This document shows positions 11,948-21,189 of a stretch of 64,000 nt of DNA, piece after piece. The notes below the pieces were generated by a model that saw only the letters and a program-made list of their open reading frames with translations, ran no database searches and was not told the origin of the DNA. This stretch comes from Fragum whitleyi. Taxonomy: Eukaryota; Mollusca; Bivalvia; Cardiida; Cardiidae. The stretch is taken from the NCBI GenBank assembly GCA_948146395.1, contig OX411559.1, positions 35,792,215 through 35,856,214 on the forward strand. Direction: 5' to 3'. The position numbers and the translations under genes were made by a program. Every line of letters starts with the position of its first letter. The stretch's first letter is position 1.

Positions 11948-13315
11948 ATGGCTTCCAGACGTAACCGCTCTACGAACGACAGTTCAAGCAGACGGGCCGT
12001 TATTAATCCTGACCAGGAGGATTCCTCGAGGGCTCAACCCTACGACAAATGGGACCGGGACAATCCCGCTATCTGGACCATCCGAGATTTTAAAGAGCGC
12101 TTATGGAAAGATTTGGGAATACGTGCTCCTACCAAAAACGTCTCGAAATCATTCTTGAGGCAATTGTACGAAGAAAACAGAGGATCTACTTTGTCCACTC
12201 GCCTCAATGAATCAACGGGAGAAGTCGGGACTATTTCCACAAGAGCTAGTATTCCTGCGCCAGTGACCGAACAGCGTTTCCCTGATCCTGATCAGAACGA
12301 CAACAACTCAGACGGCTACAACAACAACAACACAAACAATACCAACGAAAGTTCCCTGTTTTCGGCTCTCAGCAATGTTACTCAGTGCTTCGCATCGCTG
12401 CAATCAACTGTATCACAGCTTATTTCACCGAGGTTGGAATCGACGGAGCCATTTAGTCTCGGGAGTTGGTACAGACGAGATTCTACGAACATAGTTCATG
12501 GATTTCATGACTCGACGAATATGACAGGAATTAGAGCAGACTCGATCTCGACAGTAGACATAGTTTCTCCGACTCTACAAAAACAAATTATTGAAGGTAG
12601 GGACATTAACTTAGCTTCTCTTCTCATCCCAAACTTTGACTGCCCCCAGAATCATACTTTAGTTGCAAATAATTTTGAGTTAAATGTTCTGGGGAGACCT
12701 GACCCAAGACTTTCCAGACAGCTGACACTACCAGAATTCATTCGTGCCTTTGGTAAATATAAAAGAGTCATGTGTACCGCCTTCCCTGACAGAAAAGAGG
12801 AGCTAGACCACTACCAAGAGGACATTATAGAAATAGCCAATTTCTATGGTAGCAAATTTTATGACTATCATAAAATGTTCAGTGCAAAGGCTGCCGCTAT
12901 TCTGCGTGAAAAGCACATCAAAGTAGACTGGGGACAGCGTGATAGAGATTTGTTAGCCTTAGTAAGTGCTGGTGTAGAAATCCGAGCATGTCAGTTATGT
13001 AACATGATTGACCATCAGACTCAATTTTGCCCATTACAGCGGGGGGAAAAGACCTCAAATGAACGTTTCAAAGCCCAAGAAAGAGTTGACAGACAGGGAC
13101 GATCTCGACATTACTGGGAAGGAAAGGAAATTTGTAATAATTTCAATGGACAACAAGGGTGTTTCAGAAACCAATGTCCCCTGAAACATGTTTGTATAAA
13201 ATGTAAGGCCACTGCTCATGGTTTACATTTGTGCCAATCTAAGAAAAGACAGCTGGTAGGTAACAATGACCAACTTTCATCGACTAACAGTCAAACACAA
13301 AATAAAACTAAATGA
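11948..13315 (+). CDS. Gag-like nucleocapsid protein of the Ngaro-like element
   Basis: 455 residues from ATG 11948. Residues 35-80 (WTIRDFKERLWKDLGI...FLRQLYEENR) resemble a SAP-like helix-extended-loop-helix fold. Residues 110-165 are Asn/Ser-rich and probably disordered. The C-terminal third has three metal-binding motifs: a CCHC knuckle C348-x2-C351-x4-H356-x4-C361, a CCCH-type C396-x8-C405-x4-C410-x3-H414, and a second CCHC C416-x2-C419-x4-H424-x4-C429. These fit nucleic-acid packaging during retrotransposition. The frame ends at TGA 13313-13315, directly followed in the same frame by the RT frame, so an ORF1-ORF2 product by readthrough is possible. The role is inferred from position and zinc knuckles. 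Confidence 0.85.
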   Translation: MASRRNRSTNDSSSRRAVINPDQEDSSRAQPYDKWDRDNPAIWTIRDFKERLWKDLGIRAPTKNVSKSFLRQLYEENRGSTLSTRLNESTGEVGTISTRASIPAPVTEQRFPDPDQNDNNSDGYNNNNTNNTNESSLFSALSNVTQCFASLQSTVSQLISPRLESTEPFSLGSWYRRDSTNIVHGFHDSTNMTGIRADSISTVDIVSPTLQKQIIEGRDINLASLLIPNFDCPQNHTLVANNFELNVLGRPDPRLSRQLTLPEFIRAFGKYKRVMCTAFPDRKEELDHYQEDIIEIANFYGSKFYDYHKMFSAKAAAILREKHIKVDWGQRDRDLLALVSAGVEIRACQLCNMIDHQTQFCPLQRGEKTSNERFKAQERVDRQGRSRHYWEGKEICNNFNGQQGCFRNQCPLKHVCIKCKATAHGLHLCQSKKRQLVGNNDQLSSTNSQTQNKTK

Positions 13316-14965
13316 CAGAGCTCGAATCAGTGGAGCTTGGGGGGTAAAACTTATGAATGGAAGGCCACTACACCAATAAATGTTTCTGTATTTGAACAAG
13401 AATTGTCAACTCACCCTGACAGAGAATTTGTTAAATATTTATGCCAAGGCCTTCAGGAAGGGTTTGACACAAAAGTAACTAAGAGTGACCTACCTACATT
13501 AGAATGCAAAAATAATCAATCAGCTCGTCGAAATCCAGATGTTATTTATCGACTTATTCAAAAAGAATGTGAAAAGGGTTTTATGTATGGTCCTTTCAAA
13601 CGTTTGCCCTTCGAGCACTATAGAGTAAGCCCCTTAGGACTAGTAATAGGTAAATACTCTAATAAAGAGCGTCTTATACTTGATTTATCTGCCCCTCACA
13701 ATGACCAAAGTGTTAGTGTTAATGACTTGATTGACAAAGAATCATGTGCCATGACATACGTTAAAATTGACGACGCAATTAAAGTGATCTTAGACCTTGG
13801 CCAAGGGGCTTGGATGTGCAAATTTGATATAGCTGATGCTTTTAAAATATGCCCCATTAAACCTAGTCAGTGGCCCTTGTTTTGTGTTAAATGGGATAAT
13901 TCATACTACTTCTGGACACGACTTAGTTTTGGGTGCAGATCGAGCCCTAAAATATTTGACAGTGTTTCTCAAGCTATTTGTTTTATTGCTCAACAAAATT
14001 ACGGTATTCAACACATACTGCACCTGCTAGACGACTTTATTACAATTGACAACCCTGACCATATTGGAGAACGTAACATGGCTATCATGAGAATGATCTT
14101 CAAAAAACTAAATGTTCCATTATCGGAACAGAAGACAATTGGTCCCACAAATTGCCTGGAGTATCTTGGGGTGATACTTGATTCTAAGCGCATGGAAGCC
14201 AGGCTTCCTCAGGACAAAATAGGACGCATTTGTGAATTCATTAAAATTCTGTTAACAAAAAATTCCTGTACAAAAAGACAGTTACTACAATTATTGGGAC
14301 ACCTTAATTTTGCTACAAGAGTAATACTTCCAGGACGTTCATTTGTTTCATATTTAATACACTTATCAACAACAGTAGAACGCTTTCATGATACTGTTTA
14401 CCTAGATGATGAGTGTAGAACAGACTTATATTTTTGGCTTAAATTCTTAGAACAATGGAATGGAATAACTCTCTTTTACAATAATGAGTCAGTCTACAGT
14501 GACGAGTTAGAATTATTCACTGATGCATCAGCCACATTAGGATTTGGAGGCTATTTTCAGGGAAAGTGGTTTTCCTGTGAGTGGCCTAAAGAACTCCCCA
14601 TTGTCAAGGGCAAAATGTTGTCCATCGCATACAAGGAATTGTATCCGATAGTGGTAGCTGCAGTACTCTGGGGAAAACATTGGGCAAAGAAGCGAATAGT
14701 GTTTCGTTGTGATAATCAAGCTACTGTTGCCATCTTGAATAAAGGACGTTCTAAGTGCCTCTACATTATGCAGCTAATGAGGAGATTAACTTTGTGCGCC
14801 TGCACTTTTAACTTTACTTTCAAAAGTGTTTTTATAAATGGATATCTAAACAATATTAGTGATTCCCTTTCCCGTTTACAGATTTCACGATTCAGACGGC
14901 TAGCTCCACAAGCAGAAAGAGAACCAACTCGATGCCCAAACCATTCCAATGTAATCTGGAATTAG
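13316..14965 (+). CDS. Reverse transcriptase / RNase H of the Ngaro-like element
   Basis: The open frame runs from just after the gag stop to TAG 14963-14965. There is no in-frame ATG at its start; the first usable residues come from about 13337. Counted from 13337, RT motifs include FDIADAFK (163-170, catalytic D164), the FGC turn (198-200) and LLDDF (230-234, D232/D233). RNase H follows with TDAS (D396), YKELYP (E434), CDNQ (D459) and SDSLSR (D509), i.e. the D-E-D-D set. No methyltransferase domain follows, which supports Ngaro over DIRS/PAT. An ATG overlapping the gag stop (ATGA, 13312) opens a different frame that ends after a run of six G (13339-13344). Translation may therefore be by TGA readthrough, or by reinitiation with a one-base G-run change in this copy. 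The last 34 bp overlap the recombinase frame. Confidence 0.9.
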   Translation, partial: QSSNQWSLGGKTYEWKATTPINVSVFEQELSTHPDREFVKYLCQGLQEGFDTKVTKSDLPTLECKNNQSARRNPDVIYRLIQKECEKGFMYGPFKRLPFEHYRVSPLGLVIGKYSNKERLILDLSAPHNDQSVSVNDLIDKESCAMTYVKIDDAIKVILDLGQGAWMCKFDIADAFKICPIKPSQWPLFCVKWDNSYYFWTRLSFGCRSSPKIFDSVSQAICFIAQQNYGIQHILHLLDDFITIDNPDHIGERNMAIMRMIFKKLNVPLSEQKTIGPTNCLEYLGVILDSKRMEARLPQDKIGRICEFIKILLTKNSCTKRQLLQLLGHLNFATRVILPGRSFVSYLIHLSTTVERFHDTVYLDDECRTDLYFWLKFLEQWNGITLFYNNESVYSDELELFTDASATLGFGGYFQGKWFSCEWPKELPIVKGKMLSIAYKELYPIVVAAVLWGKHWAKKRIVFRCDNQATVAILNKGRSKCLYIMQLMRRLTLCACTFNFTFKSVFINGYLNNISDSLSRLQISRFRRLAPQAEREPTRCPNHSNVIWN

Positions 14966-15963
14966 AACAAACTGTAAATGACCTATGGACTGCTAGTCTA
15001 GGCAAGAAAACCAAATCATCTTACAATACTGGATTTACACACTTTAAACGTTTCCTTCTCTTACATGGTTTTCAGGGTGACAAACACTACCTACCTTCTA
15101 TCACAGAAAATATATTGGTTTATTTTGTAGCTTACTGTTTTAAATCCTTAAAACTAAAACATTCTACTATTAAACTCTATCTTTGTGGGATAAGATTTGC
15201 CTACCTTCAAGGGAACAGACCCTCTCCGCTTGATAATTTACAACAAAATCCATTGCCCCGACTGGAATTAATTCTGAGGGCAATTAAAAAATCACAGCAT
15301 CTTGAAACTAGAACACGTCTGCCTATAACTATAGAAATTCTTCACAGAATTATCTCAAATCTGAATAAAAGTATGTTTTCTGTCAACATGAGAGCATTGA
15401 TGAAATGTGCCTGTATTACAGCATATTTTGGTTTCCTACGCTGTGGAGAATTTACAGTATTGAACAAAAAGGAATTCGATCCAAACCGCAATTTATGCAT
15501 AGGAGATATAAATATATTTCCTACCTTTTGTACATTACACCTTAAAGAGTCTAAGACTGATCCCTTCAGGAAAGGCATATCTATACAACTTCATTGTACT
15601 AATTCAGAATTATGTCCACATTTTGCATTAAAAACTTATCTCCAGTGGAGGCAGCAATTCAAAATCACATCTAGTGCTGTAGAGCCTCTATTCATTTGTG
15701 ATGATTTTACTCCTCTTGATAGAGCCACATTTATTTCAAATTTAAAGACTGTTTTAATGATCTGTGGTTATAATCCGGACCACTATAACGGTCATTCATT
15801 TCGAATAGGAGCAGCCACTAGCGCTGGTGAGAAAGGAATTGAAGACCATATGATCAAAACCCTAGGTCGCTGGAGTTCCGATAGTTATTGTCGATATATC
15901 CGTACATCTAATGTCAGCATACAGCAAGCCCAATATAAATTGGGAAATATGATAAAATGTTGA
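14932..15963 (+). CDS. Tyrosine recombinase of the Ngaro-like element
   Basis: 343 residues from ATG 14932, overlapping ORF2 by 34 bp in another frame. It would integrate the circular or linear cDNA by site-specific recombination. The N-terminal SAM-like/core-binding region spans about 15-120. Catalytic residues of the YR family are all present: Arg170 in FLRCGEF, Lys208 in KESKTD, His288 and Arg291 in HSFRIGAAT (HxxR), Trp314 in LGRWSSDSY (the H/W position) and the nucleophile Tyr322 in CRYIRT. The frame is intact and ends 20 residues after the tyrosine, normal for Ngaro/DIRS recombinases. Start choice: it is the first ATG in this frame and leaves a complete N-terminal domain. Confidence 0.92.
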   Translation: MPKPFQCNLELEQTVNDLWTASLGKKTKSSYNTGFTHFKRFLLLHGFQGDKHYLPSITENILVYFVAYCFKSLKLKHSTIKLYLCGIRFAYLQGNRPSPLDNLQQNPLPRLELILRAIKKSQHLETRTRLPITIEILHRIISNLNKSMFSVNMRALMKCACITAYFGFLRCGEFTVLNKKEFDPNRNLCIGDINIFPTFCTLHLKESKTDPFRKGISIQLHCTNSELCPHFALKTYLQWRQQFKITSSAVEPLFICDDFTPLDRATFISNLKTVLMICGYNPDHYNGHSFRIGAATSAGEKGIEDHMIKTLGRWSSDSYCRYIRTSNVSIQQAQYKLGNMIKC

Positions 15964-16868
15964 ACCTTGGTTTTGTGCTGGGGGACAATTAAGGTATGTT
16001 GCCTTATTTGTCTACATTGGCATCAGATCATGGTCTGTAATTTTAACCTTGTGGGATTTACAAAATTTCAAAATTCTTTCCGATCAAGAGGTTGAAAGCA
16101 CCAGAGCAACCATGATGTGTTGTGGGCACTTATTTCATATAAATGTTAACTAAATGCTAAGAGACAAGTTAGGCGATGTAGACTGGGATCGGGCAGCACA
16201 TATTATGTGCAGATTGATCTTTGTTTATGCTTCCTAACATAGCAGGATACTTCCTATACTTGAAGATACACATTATAATACACATTTATAATATTTCGAT
16301 ACAAGTATATAGAATGATACATTTAGATTTAGATAATTTCTAGTTTATTACCATGCTAGTAATGTGGAGCACTCTGCTGGTAATGTAGCCTACTGAGAGC
16401 TTGATAGACATCACCTGCATTCATGTTTGATTTTAAATCTTGACTTCATCCAGTTGTCTCAACAATTAAGTACTTGGGTTAATATGATTCCATTTTATAG
16501 TGTTTTCAATTTTAACTGTTGCCTTGATCAATAATCACACTCTTTCACAAGTAACAAAATATTTAGCATTGTAAAGAAAATTCAAACTATTGACTGAATG
16601 AGATTATCTGGGGATTGCTGACATATTTGCTTTAATAGTACCACATTATGTGGAGAATGTTCTTGGTATGGTTTGAAGTTTACATTAAGCTTCAACGACT
16701 AGACTTGGAACATGCTTCAATACCTCCTGTGTGTTTGTATGGTATAGGGGTTGTGTAATTTTATTGATTGATATATATATATATATATTTTTTTTTTTCT
16801 TTTGTTATTTTATTTCCCTTTGGGGTCAACTCAGTCAATCATGTATTGCCTGACTTTCCAATTTTTGG
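15964..16868 (+). other. 3' untranslated part of the Ngaro-like element
   Basis: No coding frame. It includes a decayed fragment of the TTAA MITE around 16170-16260 (gcagcacatattatgtgcag and a catagcagga-like edge), showing that the element picked up or evolved around a MITE remnant. A (TA)n tract is at 16770-16790. Confidence 0.5.
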
Positions 16869-17908
16869 GCAATTTTCTTATTTATCTGAAAAAAAGAAGA
16901 CAATTTTAGCAAACAATTCATCAGCTTCATCAACCGACCCCTTTTTAGCCACTCTTTGGCTAAATCAGACGGCATACTGCTGTCCCCTGCATTTCTAAAG
17001 AACATCCCTGTTCTCCCTTTTCTGAGTGTTACTTCCATGTTGGTAGATGAGGGAGGCTGCAAAGCCCCCTCATCAACAAACATCTAACAGCCACTCTTTG
17101 GCTAGTGACAGCACATTGCTGTCCCCTGCATTTCCATAGAACATCCCTGTTTCTGAGTGTTTATTCTTAGTTGGTATATAAGGAGGAAATCCTTCCCCCT
17201 CATATCAACCAACCTCTGTAAGCCACTCTTTGGCTTTTGATGGCACAGCCATCCCCTGCATCTTCATAGAACATCCCTGTTCTGAATGTTTTTTCTCCTT
17301 TGATAGATGAGAAAAGGGGGCTGTGCCCAATTTCCATCTACCAACCTCTATAACCGTTCTTCGGTTTTTGATGGCATCACGCCATCCCCTGCTACTTAGA
17401 ACATCCCTGTTCTCACAAATATTTGTTGGTTGATGGAGAGATCTTGAGCTAAAACTTTAAAAGTGTTTGAGTTAGATCTGAAAGAGTTGACTCCCTAGGG
17501 CCAAAATGTTATATTAAATTGTTTTGTATATAAAGATTGTTTTATGAAATATTATGTAACATATACTCTATTGATAGATATATATATATATAATGGCTTC
17601 CGAAGATTTTGTGTTATTTTAATTCTTCGCAGACGATCATGTATAAGTTTGTCTGTTGACCTGATATTGACCTCTGCTGTATAGATGAACTAAATTAAAT
17701 AGGTTGCACTCAGAATTGCATATGCTTTTGTAGGAACATAATGCTACCGAAATCAGATGTAAAAAATATTGCTACTGAATGAATGCTTTTGAGTTAAAGG
17801 TATTCAAACAACTCCCTAAAGGTCAATCTCAGGTCAAAACGGAAAAAACTATACGCCATCAATCCCAGCAACCACAAGATCTCCGACTATTATAATGATC
17901 AACATAAA
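16869..17908 (+). repeat. Split direct repeat B1
   Basis: 1,040 bp, repeated at 18330-19369 (B2) at a constant 1,461-bp offset apart from compensating one-base homopolymer differences near the start. It overlaps A2 by 2 bp, so the B1-A2 junction mimics the joined ends of a circular intermediate. Its first half holds four hairpin modules (16947-17413). Its second half is AT-rich, with a (TA)n tract at about 17576-17591. Confidence 0.95.
16947..17413 (+). promoter_or_regulatory. Four tandem hairpin modules in B1 (repeated in B2)
   Basis: The module period is 131-142 bp (H1 starts 16947, 17089, 17221, 17352). Each has H1 (AGCCActcttTGGCT type), H2 (GACAGCA...TGCTGTC type), an invariant CCCCTGC linker and H3 (AGAACAtcccTGTTCT). 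Modules 1-3 then carry a long stem H4 (17046-17074; 17170-17213; 17300-17344). Stems differ between modules by paired changes: H1 becomes AACCG/CGGTT in module 4; H2 changes C-G to T-A and G.T to A-T or G-C. I infer a structured RNA with a role in packaging, reverse transcription or 3' processing. A DNA cruciform role is the alternative. Confidence 0.65.
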
Positions 17909-18236
17909 TGGATGATTATGTGTGTATTCACATATAATTGGGTTTATGTTGATTATGATAAGGCTGCTTCTTATCACTCGTGAGTCATTCTGAATATTGC
18001 ACTATAACTTTTTCTCCCTTTAGAGCCTCTCAACTGATTTATATGCATATTAGTATATATTGTTGATATATTCCCTTGAGCTCCTCTAATCTATCACGTA
18101 TTTAGTACATGTAGGATGCTGCAGTCCAATTAGGAAGATGCGTACTCAAAATCACGTGACTTCTTTGTCTGAGTGCAGCATCATTTCGACGTGGCACTTT
18201 AGTATCAATTAAGTTCTGAATATAGCATCACGCTAA
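17907..18236 (+). repeat. Split direct repeat A2
   Basis: 330 bp, read as identical to A1. It follows B1 directly and is separated from B2 by 93 bp (18237-18329) that occur nowhere else in the window. Confidence 0.95.
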
Positions 18237-18329
18237 CCACCACCATCCCCTCCACTCACCTACATTATTGTCTCGTAATGTAAGTTATATAGGTGAGGCA
18301 ACTCTTTCAGTCTTTTGTTAAGACGAGGC

Positions 18330-19369
18330 GCAATTTTTCTTATTTATCTGAAAAAAGAAGACAATTTTAGCAAACAATTCATCAGCTTCATCAACCGACC
18401 CCTTTTTAGCCACTCTTTGGCTAAATCAGACGGCATACTGCTGTCCCCTGCATTTCTAAAGAACATCCCTGTTCTCCCTTTTCTGAGTGTTACTTCCATG
18501 TTGGTAGATGAGGGAGGCTGCAAAGCCCCCTCATCAACAAACATCTAACAGCCACTCTTTGGCTAGTGACAGCACATTGCTGTCCCCTGCATTTCCATAG
18601 AACATCCCTGTTTCTGAGTGTTTATTCTTAGTTGGTATATAAGGAGGAAATCCTTCCCCCTCATATCAACCAACCTCTGTAAGCCACTCTTTGGCTTTTG
18701 ATGGCACAGCCATCCCCTGCATCTTCATAGAACATCCCTGTTCTGAATGTTTTTTCTCCTTTGATAGATGAGAAAAGGGGGCTGTGCCCAATTTCCATCT
18801 ACCAACCTCTATAACCGTTCTTCGGTTTTTGATGGCATCACGCCATCCCCTGCTACTTAGAACATCCCTGTTCTCACAAATATTTGTTGGTTGATGGAGA
18901 GATCTTGAGCTAAAACTTTAAAAGTGTTTGAGTTAGATCTGAAAGAGTTGACTCCCTAGGGCCAAAATGTTATATTAAATTGTTTTGTATATAAAGATTG
19001 TTTTATGAAATATTATGTAACATATACTCTATTGATAGATATATATATATATAATGGCTTCCGAAGATTTTGTGTTATTTTAATTCTTCGCAGACGATCA
19101 TGTATAAGTTTGTCTGTTGACCTGATATTGACCTCTGCTGTATAGATGAACTAAATTAAATAGGTTGCACTCAGAATTGCATATGCTTTTGTAGGAACAT
19201 AATGCTACCGAAATCAGATGTAAAAAATATTGCTACTGAATGAATGCTTTTGAGTTAAAGGTATTCAAACAACTCCCTAAAGGTCAATCTCAGGTCAAAA
19301 CGGAAAAAACTATACGCCATCAATCCCAGCAACCACAAGATCTCCGACTATTATAATGATCAACATAAA
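18330..19369 (+). repeat. Split direct repeat B2
   Basis: 1,040-bp second copy of B1 that forms the 3' terminus. It contains the same four hairpin modules (H1 starts near 18408, 18550, 18682 and 18813, from the 1,461-bp offset). Short minus-strand open frames here and in B1 are products of the hairpin sequence, not genes. Confidence 0.95.
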
Positions 19370-19480
19370 CTAGAACATGTGCATTTTTACAATGTGGCCC
19401 CATGTTCGATTGCTCCACATTCGGCGCGACAGTCGGTATACTTTCATTGGAAAGGGAATCGACAGTGTAAGCTAACTTAA

Positions 19481-19720
19481 CCCTTGTCATGCTGAACCCG
19501 GAATATTCCTGCTTTGACAGGAGGTATAGACAAAGATCAGCCTGCACATATGTGCAGTCTGATCTTAGTTCATACCACCTGAATTTATATTTTTAAACCA
19601 AAAAGGAGTAAAACAATGCATTCTGAAATTAATACTCACTCACATTTGGTAGCTTCCAGTGCTTTTAGCACTTTAATTTTACATTTATTTTGCAAAGATT
19701 TTTATTCAGCATGACAAGGG
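19481..19720 (+). mobile_element. TTAA-type MITE, best copy
   Basis: 240 bp flanked by TTAA on both sides (19477-19480, 19721-19724). The perfect terminal inverted repeats are CCCTTGTCATGCTGAA. The TTAA target and CCC-starting ends are those of piggyBac-type transposition. The interior has a near-palindrome around CTGCACATATGTGCAG with AGATCAG/CTGATCT arms. It has no coding capacity. Confidence 0.88.
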
Positions 19721-20089
19721 TTAACTATGCAATTATGAGCACTTGCATAATTATAATGACACAGATATTTAGATATCGATGAGAAATGTGTAGTTCGACG
19801 AATTTTGTTTTAATAAACCTCGTTAAATATGCGTTAATATACAAGTAAATGGCTTTCCTACGGTCAGTTTGCTGATTTACCCTTTTTGGTATTGTAAAAA
19901 GCGGACAATTTACCCACCAATGGGGAAGTCTATATCATATGATCAGCACGTGCAGATGTGAAAGATCAACTTTATGATAATCTTATGAGGTCGTATAATC
20001 TGCGATTTTCAACGATATTTTTGTGAAAGCCGTTTACGACCGTCTTAAATATAATCGTACGATATTTATAAGATAAATCGTACGATATT

Positions 20090-20107
20090 TTTCTTGAAAG
20101 AGGCCCC
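20090..20107 (-). repeat. Right terminal inverted repeat matching 8036
   Basis: TTTCTTGAAAGAGGCCCC, the complement of 8036-8053, with CGTACGAT words just inside (20058, 20080). See the left end for interpretation. Confidence 0.5.
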
Positions 20108-20258
20108 TGATTATGTAATACAGGGATGTGGAATTCCAATGTTCGACTTGTCCATAAAGAGCTTTAAATCTTTTTCAAAACTGAGTACCCACAAGATAGG
20201 GTTTCTTTGACGTCAGACTAGTGACCAAATTAAGTTTAGCGCACTCTCCCCTTATTAA

Positions 20259-20500
20259 CCCTTGTCACGCTGAATAAAAAAACCTTAGCAAAATTATATA
20301 TAAATCAAAGTGCTGAAAACTCTGTATTTCCGAATAGTAAGTCAGTGTTTGATTTTGAAAATATAATTTCTGAAACTTTTCTGGTTCAGAAAGGAAAATC
20401 AGGTTGTATGGACTAAGATCAGACTGCACATATGTGCAGGCTGACGTTTGTCCATACCTCCTGCCAAAGCAGGAATAATCCGGGATCAGCATGACAAGGG
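20259..20500 (-). mobile_element. TTAA-type MITE, reverse orientation
   Basis: 242 bp, TTAA on both sides (20255-20258, 20501-20504), ends CCCTTGTCACGCTGA... and ...TCAGCATGACAAGGG. The palindromic core (gcacatatgtgc) lies near 20430. An 88-codon minus frame here is incidental. Confidence 0.85.
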
Positions 20501-20521
20501 TTAAGAGTTGAGCAACACATA

Positions 20522-20970
20522 TTTTTGGCAAAAGTGTTAATCAATCAATCAGTGGGATATCTACCTGTCAACAAAGGCTACATTGTTGTTGGACAGGTAC
20601 AAACTGCTGGGATGGAAATGTATAACTCACTGATTCATTGCATTTGCCACAGTCATTCACTTGTGAAAATTATGAATGGATTTTGTTTTGAACGGGGTTT
20701 AACAGTATTTCAGTCATACCGCACTGGCTCAGGTGCAGTCCTAACTATGGAACTGACTGCTTATTATCAATAGTTTTGACCCTTGTTTTTAGTTGTTCAG
20801 AATTACATACTTTTGGCAAAAGTGTTAATCAATCAATCAGTTGGATATCTCCCTGTTAACAAAGGCCACATTGTTGTCAGACAGGTAGAAATGCTGGGGT
20901 GGAAATGTATAACTCGCTGATTCATTGCATTTGCCACCGTCATTCACTTGTGAAAATTATTTTATGAATG
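20522..20970 (+). repeat. Two-copy direct duplication, about 289-bp period
   Basis: A segment of about 150 bp beginning ttttggcaaaagtgttaatc at 20522 recurs at 20811 with few changes, including the aatcaatcaatcag run. It looks like a segmental or repeat-derived duplication. The 82-codon frame across the first copy shows no domain. Confidence 0.7.
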
Positions 20971-21189
20971 AATCTTGTCTATGCCTTTGGTATTTTAAAT
21001 AAAAAGGGGATATGCTAGTCTAAAAACTGCCAATTTCTTGACAAAATCTTTATAATGCTGTAGGTGCCCATTTGATTTTGTCATGATAATTTTATCAAGT
21101 ACCCACAAAACAGGGTTAGAGTAAGTTTGTTTAATTGATTTAAACCAAATTCCTTATAACCCTATCTATCTGAAGGCTATGGGTATATA

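Larger units (their letters stand above)
11210..19369 (+). mobile_element. Ngaro-like tyrosine-recombinase retrotransposon, complete
   Basis: An 8.16-kb element with three frames in the order gag, RT-RNase H, tyrosine recombinase. Its terminal organisation is A1 (11210-11539) - genes - B1 (16869-17908) - A2 (17907-18236) - 93 bp - B2 (18330-19369). Split direct repeats, a YR in place of a DDE integrase, no methyltransferase domain in ORF2 and no target-site duplication are the defining traits of Ngaro/PAT-type elements; absence of the methyltransferase favours Ngaro. The A copies appear identical and the B copies nearly so, and the frames are almost intact, so insertion is recent. It lies next to the 145-bp-array element and inside the GGGGCCTCTTTCAAG-bounded interval. 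Confidence 0.9.

Noticed and set aside
11948..15963. LTR retrotransposon or DDE-integrase element
   Set aside because: No long terminal direct repeats of LTR type, no protease or DDE integrase; the third frame has tyrosine-recombinase residues.
16835..17083. Minus-strand frame repeated at 18344-18544, as a small protein pair
   Set aside because: It lies over the hairpin modules of B1/B2 and is duplicated only because the repeats are.
16947..17413. Hammerhead ribozyme in the terminal repeats, as known for some retroelements
   Set aside because: The CTGATGA...GAAA core arrangement is not present around the hairpins.
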